Assembly (NCBI GenBank): GCA_014529385.2
Contig: CM043942.1
Coordinates: 55,739,340 to 55,803,339, forward strand
Reading direction: 5' to 3'
Source of the DNA: Adiantum capillus-veneris
Lineage: Eukaryota; Streptophyta; Polypodiopsida; Polypodiales; Pteridaceae
DNA length: 64,000 nucleotides
Below are positions 46,780 to 57,115 of the stretch, piece after piece. The notes under the pieces are model-generated. The model ran no database searches and was not told the DNA's origin. It saw only the letters and a program-made list of their open reading frames with translations. Position 1 is the first letter of the stretch; each line of letters opens with the position of its first letter. The position numbers and the translations under genes were made by a program.

Positions 46780-47801
46780 ATCTTCTTCGAGTACCTTCTG
46801 CTTCGAGCTTCAAGGTTCAAGATACAGGTTACAGGTTACAGGCTACAGGGACAGGTATAGGTATAGGTGGTTCACAGAGGTACAGGTAGCTGGAGTACAG
46901 TGATATACTAGCAGTGATGTCACTTGTTGTTGTTGTGGGTATGCATCACTTGGCACCTATTTGAGCGCATTGTCTGCTGGATTGTACGTTACTTGTGGAA
47001 ACTGCCATTGTACTCATTTGTGGAGCTATACTTGGTTGTATTTGGCAGTCCCAGCCATTTCTGAGACTTGGTCTGGAAGATAGTCATTTCTAAGACTTGA
47101 CTATACGCGATTTGCATTAGCCTTCGTGTGAGGGTCGATAGCATGAGGTTTTTATTGAGCTGGGGGATTCTTAAATGTAGAGATCCTTTCGGTGATACAG
47201 GTAGCTGGAGCACCCTTTTTGTGACCTTGCCATAGGCTATGTACTAGTGAATCCTACTTGATGCTCGGGTTCTATTGTTGACAGTTTATGCATACATATA
47301 CAGTCTATATTTTGGGTTCCTACTACTCTATTTCTGGGGAAACTCTGCCAAAATTTTTCCAAGTTATGATGGCTGGTTTTTTGGTCTTTTGAGCCATTTA
47401 TGCTGTTATGCTGCTGAAATTTTGGCAAAATCAGAGGTTAAGTCAGGTGTGCCTTCTTGGGAGCTTCATGGTTGGCTTTAATGGATGATCAAAATGCCCC
47501 TCAATTCACTCCATTTCATTTAACTCAAAGAATCCAGATAAATGTTCATGTGTCCAGGAAGATTTTTTTCCAGCAATGCATAGTCTTTATGTTCGGGCCA
47601 AGAAGATTAAGAGAGATCCTGGAATGTCCTTTGCCTGTTGTAATTCCGATGATCAACTATGAAAACTCATTTGATGTGCATGTGTTTCTCCTTATCTAAA
47701 GTTGAGCTCCATTGAAGTTTCTGAGAATTGAGTCAGTAAAAGTTTTGGGTTCTTGCACGTGTGTTCAAAGGGGTTCTCAAAGCATTGAAACTTGGGTAGC
47801 C
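46780..47801 (+). other. Gypsy 5' leader
   Basis: About 1 kb of non-coding leader. A run of acaggtt-like heptamers is at about 46,822-46,887. The rest holds nothing recognisable. The frame just upstream of gag is open from about 47,712 but has no ATG before 47,802. Confidence 0.6.
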
Positions 47802-48446
47802 ATGGCTTTCTCTTATCCGGAGTTTCATGGAAGAAGTGATGAAGATGTGGAAGACTTTCTGGAAAAGATGGAGGTTGCCTGCATTAGCAACCAGATTCAT
47901 GACCCTGTGCAGATGTTACGTGTTCTCCAAATTTTTTTGAAGAGTGATGCACGATTTTGGTCCAAAGCATTTGAAGAGGAGTTGCGTGTAGCGGATCCAC
48001 CTATCAGATTGAGTTGGGACAATCTACGACATGGGTTGGAAGTGGAGTTTGTGAAGATAGAAGATCCTGACAAAGTGTGGCAAGAAGTATAGGCTTTGGT
48101 GCAAAAGGAAGGTGAGCCAGTAGATGCGTACATACGTAAGTTTTCATTGGCATGGGAGCGAATGTGCAAGGCCTTAGGACCACAGGTACCCCCGCCTGAC
48201 ATGATGAAGAAGGACAAGTTCTTAGCTGGTCTTTGGGAGAATATACATTGGAGAGTGGAGCTAAAGAAGCCTAGGACATATGAAGATGCACTAGAGGTAG
48301 CAAGGAACAAAGAGTGGAAGCTGAGATAAATGAGACAGTTAGGGGTGGAGTCTTTGCCCATGAGGTCTGAATTTCAGCCTATTGACTCTTTACAAGGTCG
48401 CATGCCAGGGGTTCATCATGAACCAGTGGTTCCTGTTACTACTTAG
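47802..48446 (+). pseudogene. gag: Gypsy Gag, capsid part with in-frame stops (arm 3)
   Basis: ATG 47,802 opens MAFSYPEFHGRSDED, followed by a retrotransposon gag domain. The typical internal motif is GEPVDAYIRKFSLAWERM, with AGLWENIHWRVELKKP after it. The frame is unbroken by indels but carries TAG at 48,090-48,092, TAA at 48,327-48,329 and TAG at 48,444-48,446. It continues in the same frame into the nucleocapsid/protease ORF. The element can no longer make full Gag. Confidence 0.88.
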
Positions 48447-48449
48447 GTT

Positions 48450-49559
48450 ATGCCAGCAGGGTTCACTACAGCAGTGCAAGATGATGGGCTAAGGCAAGAC
48501 ATGAGGCAAATGGTAGATTTGATGAAGAATCTCAGCGTAAACATGCTAGGTCAAGTGGGAAATAATCGAGGTCAAGGGAGGTTTGCAAATCAGCCAGGAG
48601 GTGAAGAAAGGCCTAGGAATGGTGTTGGACAAAGCAATGGTAGGTTTTGGAGGCAGACGCCCACATGTTACAATTGTGGAGAGTTGGGTCACATCAGCCC
48701 GCAATGTGATAAGCCACCAAGGATGGGGGGAGACATGTATCCATTGCCAAGACAGGTGTTAACTAGGTCAAATGATTATGGCATCGAAATTAAGGGAGAT
48801 AAAGGAACCAGTGGATTAACCCAAGAGGAAAAGGGAAAGACAAAAGTGTTAAGTGTAGTCACCTTGGAGAAGGCATCAAAGCTAGAGGATAGATTAGTGA
48901 TGCCTATTGGGAAGAGGACCACAGAGGATAAGGAAGGAAGAAGTGCCCCAGGTCCTAGTAAGAAGAAAGGAAAGAGCCATGAAGGCGAGGATGTCAAGGC
49001 CAAGAGGAAAAGGAGAGCTCGTCGAAAGTTTCATGTTTCAGATTTTCCACTAGGGGATGGGCAATTAAGCTATGACTTGAAGGAGGATCTGACGATCAGG
49101 AAGGCAGATGTTACTTTTGGGCAGCTTATAGAGATGGTGCCTAAGCTAAAGCGACAGTGGAAGAGGATGGTTAACCCAATGGAGAAAGAGCCAGAGAGAG
49201 GTTCAGTAAAGGTGTTGGCAATGGATGAGCTACCAGACATTTGTCCAATAGTAGATGTGTGGCATAAAAGGAAAAATTTGGGACAAGGTTATGTGGATGG
49301 CGGAGCCCAAATATGCGTCATAACACACTCATGCGTTGAGAAGATGGGTCTCACAGTGGCTGGGGTGTCAGGTTTTCGGATCAGATTGGCAAACCATCAA
49401 AAAGTAAAATGCTTGGGTGTTGTAAAGAGCTTAGAAGTGGAGGCATATGATGCAAAGGCAGTGGTTGATTTTCATGTGATGCCAGCAGGGTTGGGAGCAT
49501 ATCCTATTATACTGGGCAGACCATGGTTACATGCAGTGGGGGATGTTCAAGATCGGTGA
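48450..49559 (+). pseudogene. Gypsy nucleocapsid and protease region (arm 3)
   Basis: An open frame of 369 codons. The CCHC zinc knuckle CYNCGELGHISPQC is at residues 73-86. A Lys/Arg-rich stretch is at about 170-183. The aspartic protease follows, with active-site DGGAQICVIT at 283-292 (DGG in place of the usual DSG/DTG) and ILGRPWLHA near the end. The frame stops at 49,559 because of five Gs near 49,537. Arm 2 has four Gs there and reads on for about 30 residues. One of the two arms is therefore wrong at this homopolymer. Confidence 0.85.
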
Positions 49560-49610
49560 CATGGTACGATTAGCCTCTATAGAAATACAAGTACCAAGAA
49601 GCTTTATAAT

Positions 49611-50300
49611 ATGGACACAAGGAAACGATTAGAGGAGCTTTATGAAGATGAGGATGAGTCTAGTGATGAAGACTCTTCCACGGTGACAGATGAGGATAGT
49701 GATAGCACTACCAGCAGTGATGAGGATGCTGATGTTGAATTTCTTTTGATGGAGAAAGAAATCCAGGAGTTTGGTTTAGTTGCATTTGCGAATGAGGTTG
49801 AAGATGAAAGTGAAGGGCCTTATGAAGTGATTGAAGGGCTGATGCAAACCAAGGTTGAGTTGTCAAAGAAGCAGGAATTGATGACACAAATGATCAGTGG
49901 AGACCTCTCAACTATGGAGAAGGATATATATTTGCACATGCTGGCTAGTTTTCCTGATTTGTTCATTACTTCATATGAAGAGATCAGAGGGTTCAAGGGC
50001 GAAGAGATGCATATAGAGCTGAAAGAAGGTGCTAAGCCAGTGCGGCAAAGGCTAAGAAGGATGGGTCAAGAGCAAATGGAAGCCTTGCGAGAAGAGGTGG
50101 ACAAGTTATTGAAGGCAGGGTTCATAGTCCCTGTGGAGACCACAGAATGGGTGAGTCCAATTGTAGTCAGTCCAAAGAAGGATGGGAAGTGGAGAATCTG
50201 TGTAGATTTTAAACCCTTAAACACAGCCACTAAGAAGAACCCATATCCTCTTCCATTCATCGATCAGATCTTGGATTTAGTGGCAGGTTATGAGAGGTAG
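49611..50300 (+). pseudogene. Gypsy acidic linker and RT N-terminus (arm 3)
   Basis: Residues 1-60 are strongly acidic (DEDESSDEDSSTVTDEDSDS). An RT start follows at about residue 120, with EGAKPVRQRLRRM, GFIVPVETTEWVSPIVVSPK and DGKWRICVDFKPLN. It stops at TAG 50,298-50,300, in the middle of RT at the position before SVCDGFSGYFQ, where relatives have an aromatic residue. Confidence 0.87.
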
Positions 50301-50790
50301 AGTGTGTGTGATGGTTTTTCAGGCTATTTTCAATTGAAGATTGCTCTTAAAGACCGCACAAAGACCACTTTTATTACGCCATGGGGCTGCTATTGCTACA
50401 CAGTATTTCCATTTGGGTTGTCAAATGGACCTTCCTTCTATCAAGAGAGAGCAAATTGGGTGTTGGAACCATTCATTGGTAGTTGTGTTAAAGATTTTAT
50501 GGATGACTTCTGTGTTTATAGCAGTAGGGCTGAACACCATGAGAAGCTGCAGATGGTATTGGCTCGATATGATGAATGTGGAGGACAACTAAATCCAAAG
50601 AAATGTCATCTAGCACAGCCAAGGGTGAAGTTATTGGGCCATATGGTGTCAGAAAATGGCATTGAGGCTGATCTAGAAAAGGTTAAGTCTATTATTCTTC
50701 TTCCATCACCTACGAGTACGAAGCAAAGTGAAGTACATAGCAAGGTTTATTCCATTGTCTTCTCAGATTATTTATCCATTAGAACAAGTG
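50301..50790 (+). pseudogene. Gypsy reverse transcriptase core (arm 3)
   Basis: In frame with the preceding segment after the TAG. Conserved RT blocks are CDGFSGYFQLKIA, TPWGCYCYTVFPFGLSNGP and the catalytic FMDDFCVYS (in place of the usual Y-x-DD). Thumb motifs NPKKCHLAQPRVKLLGHMVS follow. A +1 frame change near 50,725 separates it from RNase H. Confidence 0.9.
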
Positions 50791-51219
50791 GAAAAGCATG
50801 ATCCATTGCAATGGGATGACAACTATGAAGAAGTGTTTCAAGAGGTGAAAGAGGTGTTAGGGGGGTTGTCAGCCATACAGGCTCCTGATTGGGAGCAAGT
50901 GTTTTATGTAAATCCATCAGTAGGGGAGGATGCCATTGGAACCATGCTATTGCAAAAGGGGAAGGGCAGCCATTATATGAGGCCAGTGTATTGTGCAAGC
51001 CGTGTGAAGCTGGTAGCAGAGAGAAAATTCTTGGAAGTAGAGCTAGTGATGGCCAGTGTAATATTTGCTTGTCGACGATTTCGTCATTACTTGCTACCAC
51101 GAACTTTTGTTTTCTTGACGAGCTATGCCTTTTTGCCATAGTTAATTAATGTCACTAACATGTCAAATGTGGTCAAGAAATGGATAATTTAGCTGCAAGA
51201 ATTTGAGTTCTCTTTTCTA
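50728..51219 (+). pseudogene. Gypsy RNase H (arm 3)
   Basis: The connection domain and RNase H start (KYIARFIPLSSQIIYPL, PVYCASRVKLVAERKF, EVELVMASVIFACRRFRHYL). The expected first acidic position lies in FYVNPSVGEDAIG. TAG at 51,139-51,141 and another at about 51,187 interrupt an otherwise continuous frame into the next domain. Confidence 0.85.
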
Positions 51220-51672
51220 GTGGAAGATAGTACAAGGGCTACCCTAGCTGATTTGTTGACCTACAAGGAGAATCCCCTTATTGTTAAGGAAGAGGTGGTG
51301 AGAAAGGTAGTTGAAGAAGTGCCACAGATCAGCAATGCACATGTGTTGTTCTTTGATGGTTCATACAGAAAGAGCCATGATGCGGCTTCAGGGGGTATAG
51401 CACTTTATGATCCAGAGGGGAAGCTAGTATGCAAGAGAGGGTTCAAATTGGATGCTCATAGTAACAATGAGGCTGAATATGCTACTCTGGAAGCCGGATT
51501 ACACATTTGTTTGAAGCATGGGGTTCGAAGGTTGAGCATAAAAGGTGATGCCTTGTTAGTGGTGAAGCAAGTGCTGGGTGTGTGGAAGAGCAAGAACACC
51601 TCATTGAAGGAAATGTGCTTCAGAATTAAAGGCCTGTTAAAAATTTTCAAAGCATGGAGAATCACACATTGA
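51220..51672 (+). pseudogene. Gypsy second, archaeal-type RNase H (aRNH) (arm 3)
   Basis: A separate RNase H fold. LFFDGSYRKSHDAASGG carries the first Asp, NNEAEYATLEAGLH the Glu, and RLSIKGDALLVVKQVLG the third acidic residue; all three are present. This extra domain is diagnostic of the Tat group of Ty3/gypsy and absent from chromoviruses and Athila. A one-base frame change near 51,660 follows, shared by both arms. Confidence 0.88.
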
Positions 51673-52063
51673 ACGTGCTCTAAATGGAGAGGCACATGAA
51701 GCAGCTCAAGGCATGATTGGGGAGCTATTTGTGTTGAGGACCACTTTACCTCTTTATCATGGCCGGGAAAGTTTGGCTCAAGAAGAGGAGTTTTTGCTAA
51801 CAGGAATCATTCCAAAGGAGATTCAGAAGTCTAAGAAGTATGGTTTTGTGCGTAGAGCATACAGGTACAAATTGATTGGTGATGTCTTATACATGAAAGG
51901 GGCTGATCTCGTGTTGAGACGTGTACCTTGGCAAGAGGAGCTTTATAGAGTGTTGGAAGAGAATCATGAAGACGCATGTGGTGGCCATTTTTCTGATCTA
52001 AAGATCACCTTGCATAAGATTTTGCAAGAGGGGTATGTATGGCCTAGTTTGCACAAGGATGTT
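51673..52063 (+). pseudogene. Gypsy integrase N-terminus (arm 3)
   Basis: Contains the linker and the zinc-binding half (RVPWQEELYRVLEENHEDACGGHF) and ends at HKDV, where element N interrupts it. The remaining zinc ligands (CRSCNRC) lie beyond the insertion at 54,880. Confidence 0.87.
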
Positions 52064-52205
52064 TGTTGAGAGAGAAGGAGAGAGCACATAAGTAGAACCC
52101 CAAAGTGTGTAGAATACACACATGAGATGATGTATATATAGAGGGGACCTAGGTGCCATATATAGAGAAGCCATATATTGAGTAGCTTCACATATAAGCT
52201 CAACA
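52064..52205 (-). mobile_element. Element N 3' LTR (arm 3)
   Basis: 142 bp; the PPT complement (cccccgctc) follows at 52,206. The hairpin segment lies at about 52,247-52,264. Confidence 0.9.
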
Positions 52206-52899
52206 CCCCCGCTCAAATAAGGGTCCCTAACTGTGGATGAAAAAACCCTTGGGGGATCAAGGGAAAAACCCACATCTCTATATACACCCACCGTTATATT
52301 ATAAAAATCATTGAATATACAAATGTTTACGAGGAGCTACATCACTCCTTTTACATTGAATGTTTTATGAGGAGTTACATTACTCCTATCCTATCAAATA
52401 CAATAATGAATACAAAGGTTCAATAAAGAGGTGTAAAAGCTATCGATTAGCTTGTAATCAAAAGTGTCTCCGTGAATCTGCTGTGTAGCTTGTCATCAAT
52501 ATCGCATCACCAAACATGTCTTCATGTTGTCATCAATATCGCATCACCAAACATGTCTTCATGTTGTCATCAATATGGCATCACCAAACATATCTTCATA
52601 AATCTTTTATTGTCACCAAGTTTGTCCTCATAAAATCAATTCTTTGATCAATCCTACATAGATCATAGACTCCAAAAAAAAATATGTCATGAAAATTATT
52701 AGCATCGTTAATGAAATAATTACGTTCACAATGCCATAAGAGATGGTTCGCGACGCCACTCTTTTGACGACATATATACACACGACAACATATGGTACCT
52801 AAAGTATAAACGTAAAAGTACAAAATGTGTGATTACGTGATACAAATGATATGTGTATATACTACATAAAACAACATTTATCAATGTAGTGATCAATGA

Positions 52900-53370
52900 A
52901 TACCATCAAAGTATTAACAAAATATCATCATTATATCAATAAAAATGAATAAATAATCATGGTATCAACGAAAAGCATCATGATATCACCGAGAATAATC
53001 ATTGTATCAACGAAACAACATCATGGCATCACCGAGAATAACCATGGTATCAACGAAACATCATCATAGCATCACCGAGAAGAACCATGGTATCAACGGA
53101 ACAACATCATGGTATCACCGAGAATAACCATGGTATCAACAAAACATCATCATGGTATCAACAAAAATCACCATGGAATCAACGAAATATCATCATGGAA
53201 TCACCGAGAATAACCATGGTATAAACGAAATATCATCATGGCACCACCGAGAATAACCATGCTATGCTATCAATGACATATCATCATGGTATCAATGAAA
53301 ATCACCATGACCAAAGTATTAACAAAACATCATCATGGTACCATCAAAATCACTATGGTATCAATGAGAA
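52900..53370 (-). repeat. 43-bp minisatellite of element N (arm 3)
   Basis: Reiterated atcaccgagaataaccatgg and tatcaacgaaacatcatcat blocks, complementary to 15,735-16,200. Confidence 0.8.
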
Positions 53371-53639
53371 ATTATCAATAAAGCGACGTAAACTATATCT
53401 CTAAAAGAATAATTATACGAGAATCAATGAACGAGTATATCATATAACAAAAGATCATGTACCAACAGTAGCTCGATAGAATTTGGACGATCATCAACGG
53501 CTCGACTGAATCGGAACGATGTGTAACTGGCTTCTGCAACAAAGTTACGTCAGTAACAAATATATGATTGATGAAGAAAAATATAATTGAGAAGTTTTCA
53601 ATTATGAGAAAAATCAAAAGCAAAAAGTAAAATTTTGAT

Positions 53640-54712
53640 TTTCAAACATATTCGCAGTCCGAGACGATAACCCAAAATCGGTGCAGAATTTAGAGAAACT
53701 TTCTTCTGCAAAGTTATAGACCACATCGATTCCAATCCCCATCGCGGGTAGTTTCTTCTGCAAAGTTGTAGAACACATCGATTCCGGTCTCTCACGCGGG
53801 TAGTTTCTGCAAAATCGTTTTCAATAAGCAGAAAAATAAAAAACAAAAAACGGAAATTGCTTTTTAGGTATGTACACAGTCCGCGAACGATAACTCAAAA
53901 TTGGTGCAGAATTTGAAAACACTTTCTTCTCTAAAGTTGTAGACCACATCGATTCCGGTCTATCTCGCGGGTAGTTTCTGCAAAATCGTTTTCAATAAGC
54001 AAAAAAATCAAAAACAAAAAACAAAAATTGCTTGTCAGGTATGTACGCAGTCCGCGAACGATAACTCAAAATTGGTGCAGAGTTTGAAAACACTTTCTTT
54101 TGCAAAGTTGTAGACCACATCGATTCCGGTCTCTTGAGCGGGTAGTTTCTGCAAAATCGTTTTCAATTAGCAGAAAAATCAAAAAACAAAAAGCAAAATT
54201 TGCTTTTCAGGTATATACGCAGTCCGCGAACGATAACTCAAAATCCGTGTAGAATTTGAAAACACTTTCATCTGCAAAGTTGTAGACCACATCGATTCCG
54301 GTCTCATTCGCGGGTAGTTTCTGCAAAATCATTTCCAATTAGCACAAAAATCAAAAATAAAAAGCGGAAGTTGCTTTTCAGGTATGTACACAGTCCGCGA
54401 ACGATAACTCAAAATCGGTGCAGAATTTGAAAAAACTTCCTTTTGCAAAGTTGTAGACCACATCGATTCCGGTCTCTTGAGCGGGTAGTTTCTGCAAAAT
54501 CGTTTCCAATTAGCACAAAAATCAAAAACAAAACGCAAAAGCTGTTTTTCAGGTATGTACGCAGTCCGTCAACGATAACTCAAAATCGGTGCAGAATTTG
54601 AAAAAACTTCCTTCTGCAAAGTTGTAGACCACATCGATTCCGATTCCTTTCACGGGTAGTTTTTGCAAAATCAATTTTTGTCAGGAGAAAAATCAAAAAC
54701 AAAAACGTACTA
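53640..54712 (-). repeat. Six-fold ~168-bp tandem array of element N (arm 3)
   Basis: The anchor gttgtagaccacatcgattc (one copy reads gttgtagaacac) recurs at about 53,766, 53,936, 54,107, 54,281, 54,450 and 54,622. It spaces 169-174 bp and is slightly longer and more regular than in arm 2. Confidence 0.88.
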
Positions 54713-54723
54713 CTCTGATACCA

Positions 54724-54865
54724 TGTTGAGAGAGAAGGAGAGAGCACAGAAGTAGAACCCCAAAGTGTGTAGAATACACACATGAGATGATGTATATATA
54801 GAGGGGACCTAGGTGCCATATATAGAGAAGCCATATATTGAGTAGCTTCACATATAAGCTCAACA
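54724..54865 (-). mobile_element. Element N 5' LTR (arm 3)
   Basis: 142 bp with intact ends; ccat and ctctgatacca precede it on the plus strand (PBS on the minus strand). Confidence 0.9.
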
Positions 54866-55593
54866 ATGTTCACCATTGGTGTAGGTCTTGCAATAGGTGT
54901 CAAGCATTTGGGAAGAGAGTGTTGAAGCCAGAGCTACGAAAAACTATTATGGCGTTTGATGCGTTTGAAAAGTGGGGGATTGATGCAATAGGCCCGTTAC
55001 CTATCACAAGCAGGGGTAAAAGCTGTATCTTGACGACAGCGGACTATCTCTCTAGATGGGCAGAGGCTATACCAGTAAAACAGATCACTGCAAAGGATGT
55101 GGCAAAATTTTTGTATTATGAAATATGTTGCAAGTTTGGGGTGCCATTAGAGCTACTTTCAGATAAAGGGCCAGGATTTAGAGCTAAACTGCTAGACTTC
55201 TTATGCATAAACATGAAGATTAGGCACCAGCATACCACTCCTTATTACCCGCAGTGTAATGGCTTAAATGAAAGATTCAATGGTGAGTTGGTACAAATTG
55301 TTTCTCAAGTGACAGAGCACCAAGGAAAGAATTGGGATTTGGAATTGCCTAGTGCATTATGGGCTTACCGTACTTCGATGAAGACAGGTACAGGGTTTAC
55401 TCCATTTCATTTGGTGTATGGAAAGGAAGCACTATTGCTTGTGGAGGTAGAGTTGCCTGTGGTCAAGATGTTAGAGAAGTTGCTTGGGCCGCCTAGTGAT
55501 GCATTCAAAGAGAGGCTCTTGCAGTTACAAGAGGTCCAGTTGGATAGGATGAGCGCATTGGAGCATTATGGGCAAATGCAGGATAAGGATTAG
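54866..55593 (+). pseudogene. Gypsy integrase catalytic core (arm 3)
   Basis: The zinc ligands CRSCNRC open the segment. The DDE core follows: Asp in GIDAIGPLP, Asp in LLSDKGPGFRAK, Glu in NGLNERFNGE. It ends at TAG 55,591-55,593, in frame with the C-terminal module. All three catalytic residues are present. Confidence 0.9.
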
Positions 55594-55969
55594 GCAAAGA
55601 TAAATGAAAAGGTCAAAAGTAAGGGTATCAAGTAACATGACTTGGTTTTGCGCTACAACATTAAGCTAGAAAACACCTTCCAAAACAAGTTTCAAATTAA
55701 GTGGGAAGGCCCTTTCAAGGTAGTGGAGTGTTTTCCAAATGGCACATATCAGCTGGCTAACCTGGATGGTGTTCTACATAAGTCAAGGGTAAATGGATTG
55801 CGTCCTAAATTGTATCATGCTAGATTGATGATGGTGGAGCAAGATGAGCTGTCTGTGGATCAAGCAGTGTTGGTGAGGGATGAGGAGACTAGTGATGCGG
55901 CGAGTCTCATATCTCTCTTTGCTGCTGCTGATCATGAATGATCTAGCAGGCTAGGGGATGGGAAAATTA
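55594..55969 (+). pseudogene. Gypsy integrase C-terminal GPF module and PPT (arm 3)
   Basis: After a second stop (TAA 55,633-55,635) the same frame runs to TGA near 55,941. It contains KWEGPFKVVECFPNGTYQLA, a GPY/F-type DNA-binding module, and a C-terminus with LRPKLYHARL. Non-coding purine-rich ggggatgggaaaat (55,952-55,966) is the polypurine tract before the 3' LTR. Confidence 0.85.
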
Positions 55970-57111
55970 TGTCAGGAGTTTTTTGGAGCAAGGGATTCCG
56001 CATATGTACATATACATGCATGGTGCATCAAATAAAGGATTGCCCAATTTCCATAGCCAGGTGGTTACGTGGGGCCCACGTGTGTACAGGTAGGACAGGG
56101 TGTACATAGCGCAGCGATTTTCACTATTATCAGTACCAGTGTGTTTTTTCTACAATAAAGAAGAGTTGGCAGCGCGTAAAAATTCTCGAGGAAGCTATCT
56201 GCGGGCCGATGACATGAGGTAAGCAGGTGCGTCAGATGGCATCTAGTGGCGTCAGGAGGGCGAATGGGGTCAATACTTGCACGCGCAGAAGTATGGACAC
56301 GACGTGCGTGTTTTCTTGTGATAATTATGTAGAAAGGTCATCATGAGGACCACTTTTTGGAGCCACTTCTTGTGGTCGCGAGATGCATTATTTGGAAAAA
56401 CTGAGTGCCAGGTGTGCGGATGATGCAAAAAGGTGACAACTATGCACTGCGAGGTCAGTTTTTGGCCTGTTCGGGGTCCGTTTGATGTCATCGAAAAGGC
56501 CACGGGTGCCCAACTAATAAATTTAAGTGTGGGAACTGAAAAAACTGAGAGAAGACCAGAAAAAACGTGGAGAAGAGAGGTGGAACAGCCGCAAGTGTGT
56601 TTTTGCTATTTTTGGAGCATTTTTTGGCCCTAAACTGCTCATCCGAGGTCGGATTTGAGCACTTTGACATTGTAGACTGGGGTTTTTGGGTGTTCCAGAC
56701 GCAATGGAGCTGTCCATTTTGCCAAATTACTCACAGATTTTCTGCTGTTTTTCTGTGTAATCTTCTCCGGTGAGTGAAGCCTCTTCCTAACTTTGTGGTT
56801 GTATCTGGTGTATTTCCTCAATACTGTGTAAACTATTTGCCCCATTGGTATTGGGCTGAGCTTCATTGAGTCTAAACAATAGCAATTTGCCTCCTTTGAG
56901 CTGAATTGAGAGTGTGTGTGTGAGTGTGTATGTGTGAGTGTTGATTGGGCAAGTGGGAAATCTCTCTCTTCTCACTTCGTCTGTGTGTTTCCTGTCTCGT
57001 CCAGGCTGGTTGTGTAAGCCGAGTGGTGCCCCATAGTGTGTGTGTGTATCTTCCCAAGAGTGTGTGTCGGGTCATTATAGAGGCGTTGTGTGTGTTTCCA
57101 TCCCGCTCACA
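55970..57111 (+). mobile_element. Gypsy 3' LTR (arm 3)
   Basis: 1142 bp, followed by acgt and then cacatagaataacaagtt, the other half of the disrupted target repeat. Confidence 0.9.
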
Positions 57112-57115
57112 ACGT

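Larger units (their letters stand above)
52064..54865 (-). mobile_element. Element N (arm 3)
   Basis: 2802 bp, reverse copy of 14,254-17,012. LTRs are at 52,064-52,205 (3') and 54,724-54,865 (5'), 142 bp each. The duplication atgtt is at 52,059-52,063 and 54,866-54,870. The PBS (TGGTATCAGAG on the minus strand) is next to 54,724. It is inserted antisense to gypsy. Confidence 0.92.
45616..57111 (+). mobile_element. Tat-like Ty3/gypsy retrotransposon with nested element N, arm 3
   Basis: An 11,496-bp insertion (about 8.7 kb without N). LTRs are at 45,616-46,756 and 55,970-57,111, with flanking acgt at 45,612-45,615 and 57,112-57,115. This is the better-preserved copy and the basis for the domain calls below. 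Tat assignment rests on the archaeal-type RNase H after the normal one and on the TGGCGCC PBS. There is no third ORF after integrase. Confidence 0.92.

Noticed and set aside
47802-55941. Alternative genetic code (UAA/UAG read as glutamine), suggested by gypsy stops at mostly Gln-compatible positions
   Set aside because: Copia A gag (372 codons) and copia B integrase-RT (449 codons) use CAA/CAG for Gln throughout and contain no in-frame UAR. One gypsy stop sits where relatives have an aromatic residue. Ordinary decay is simpler.
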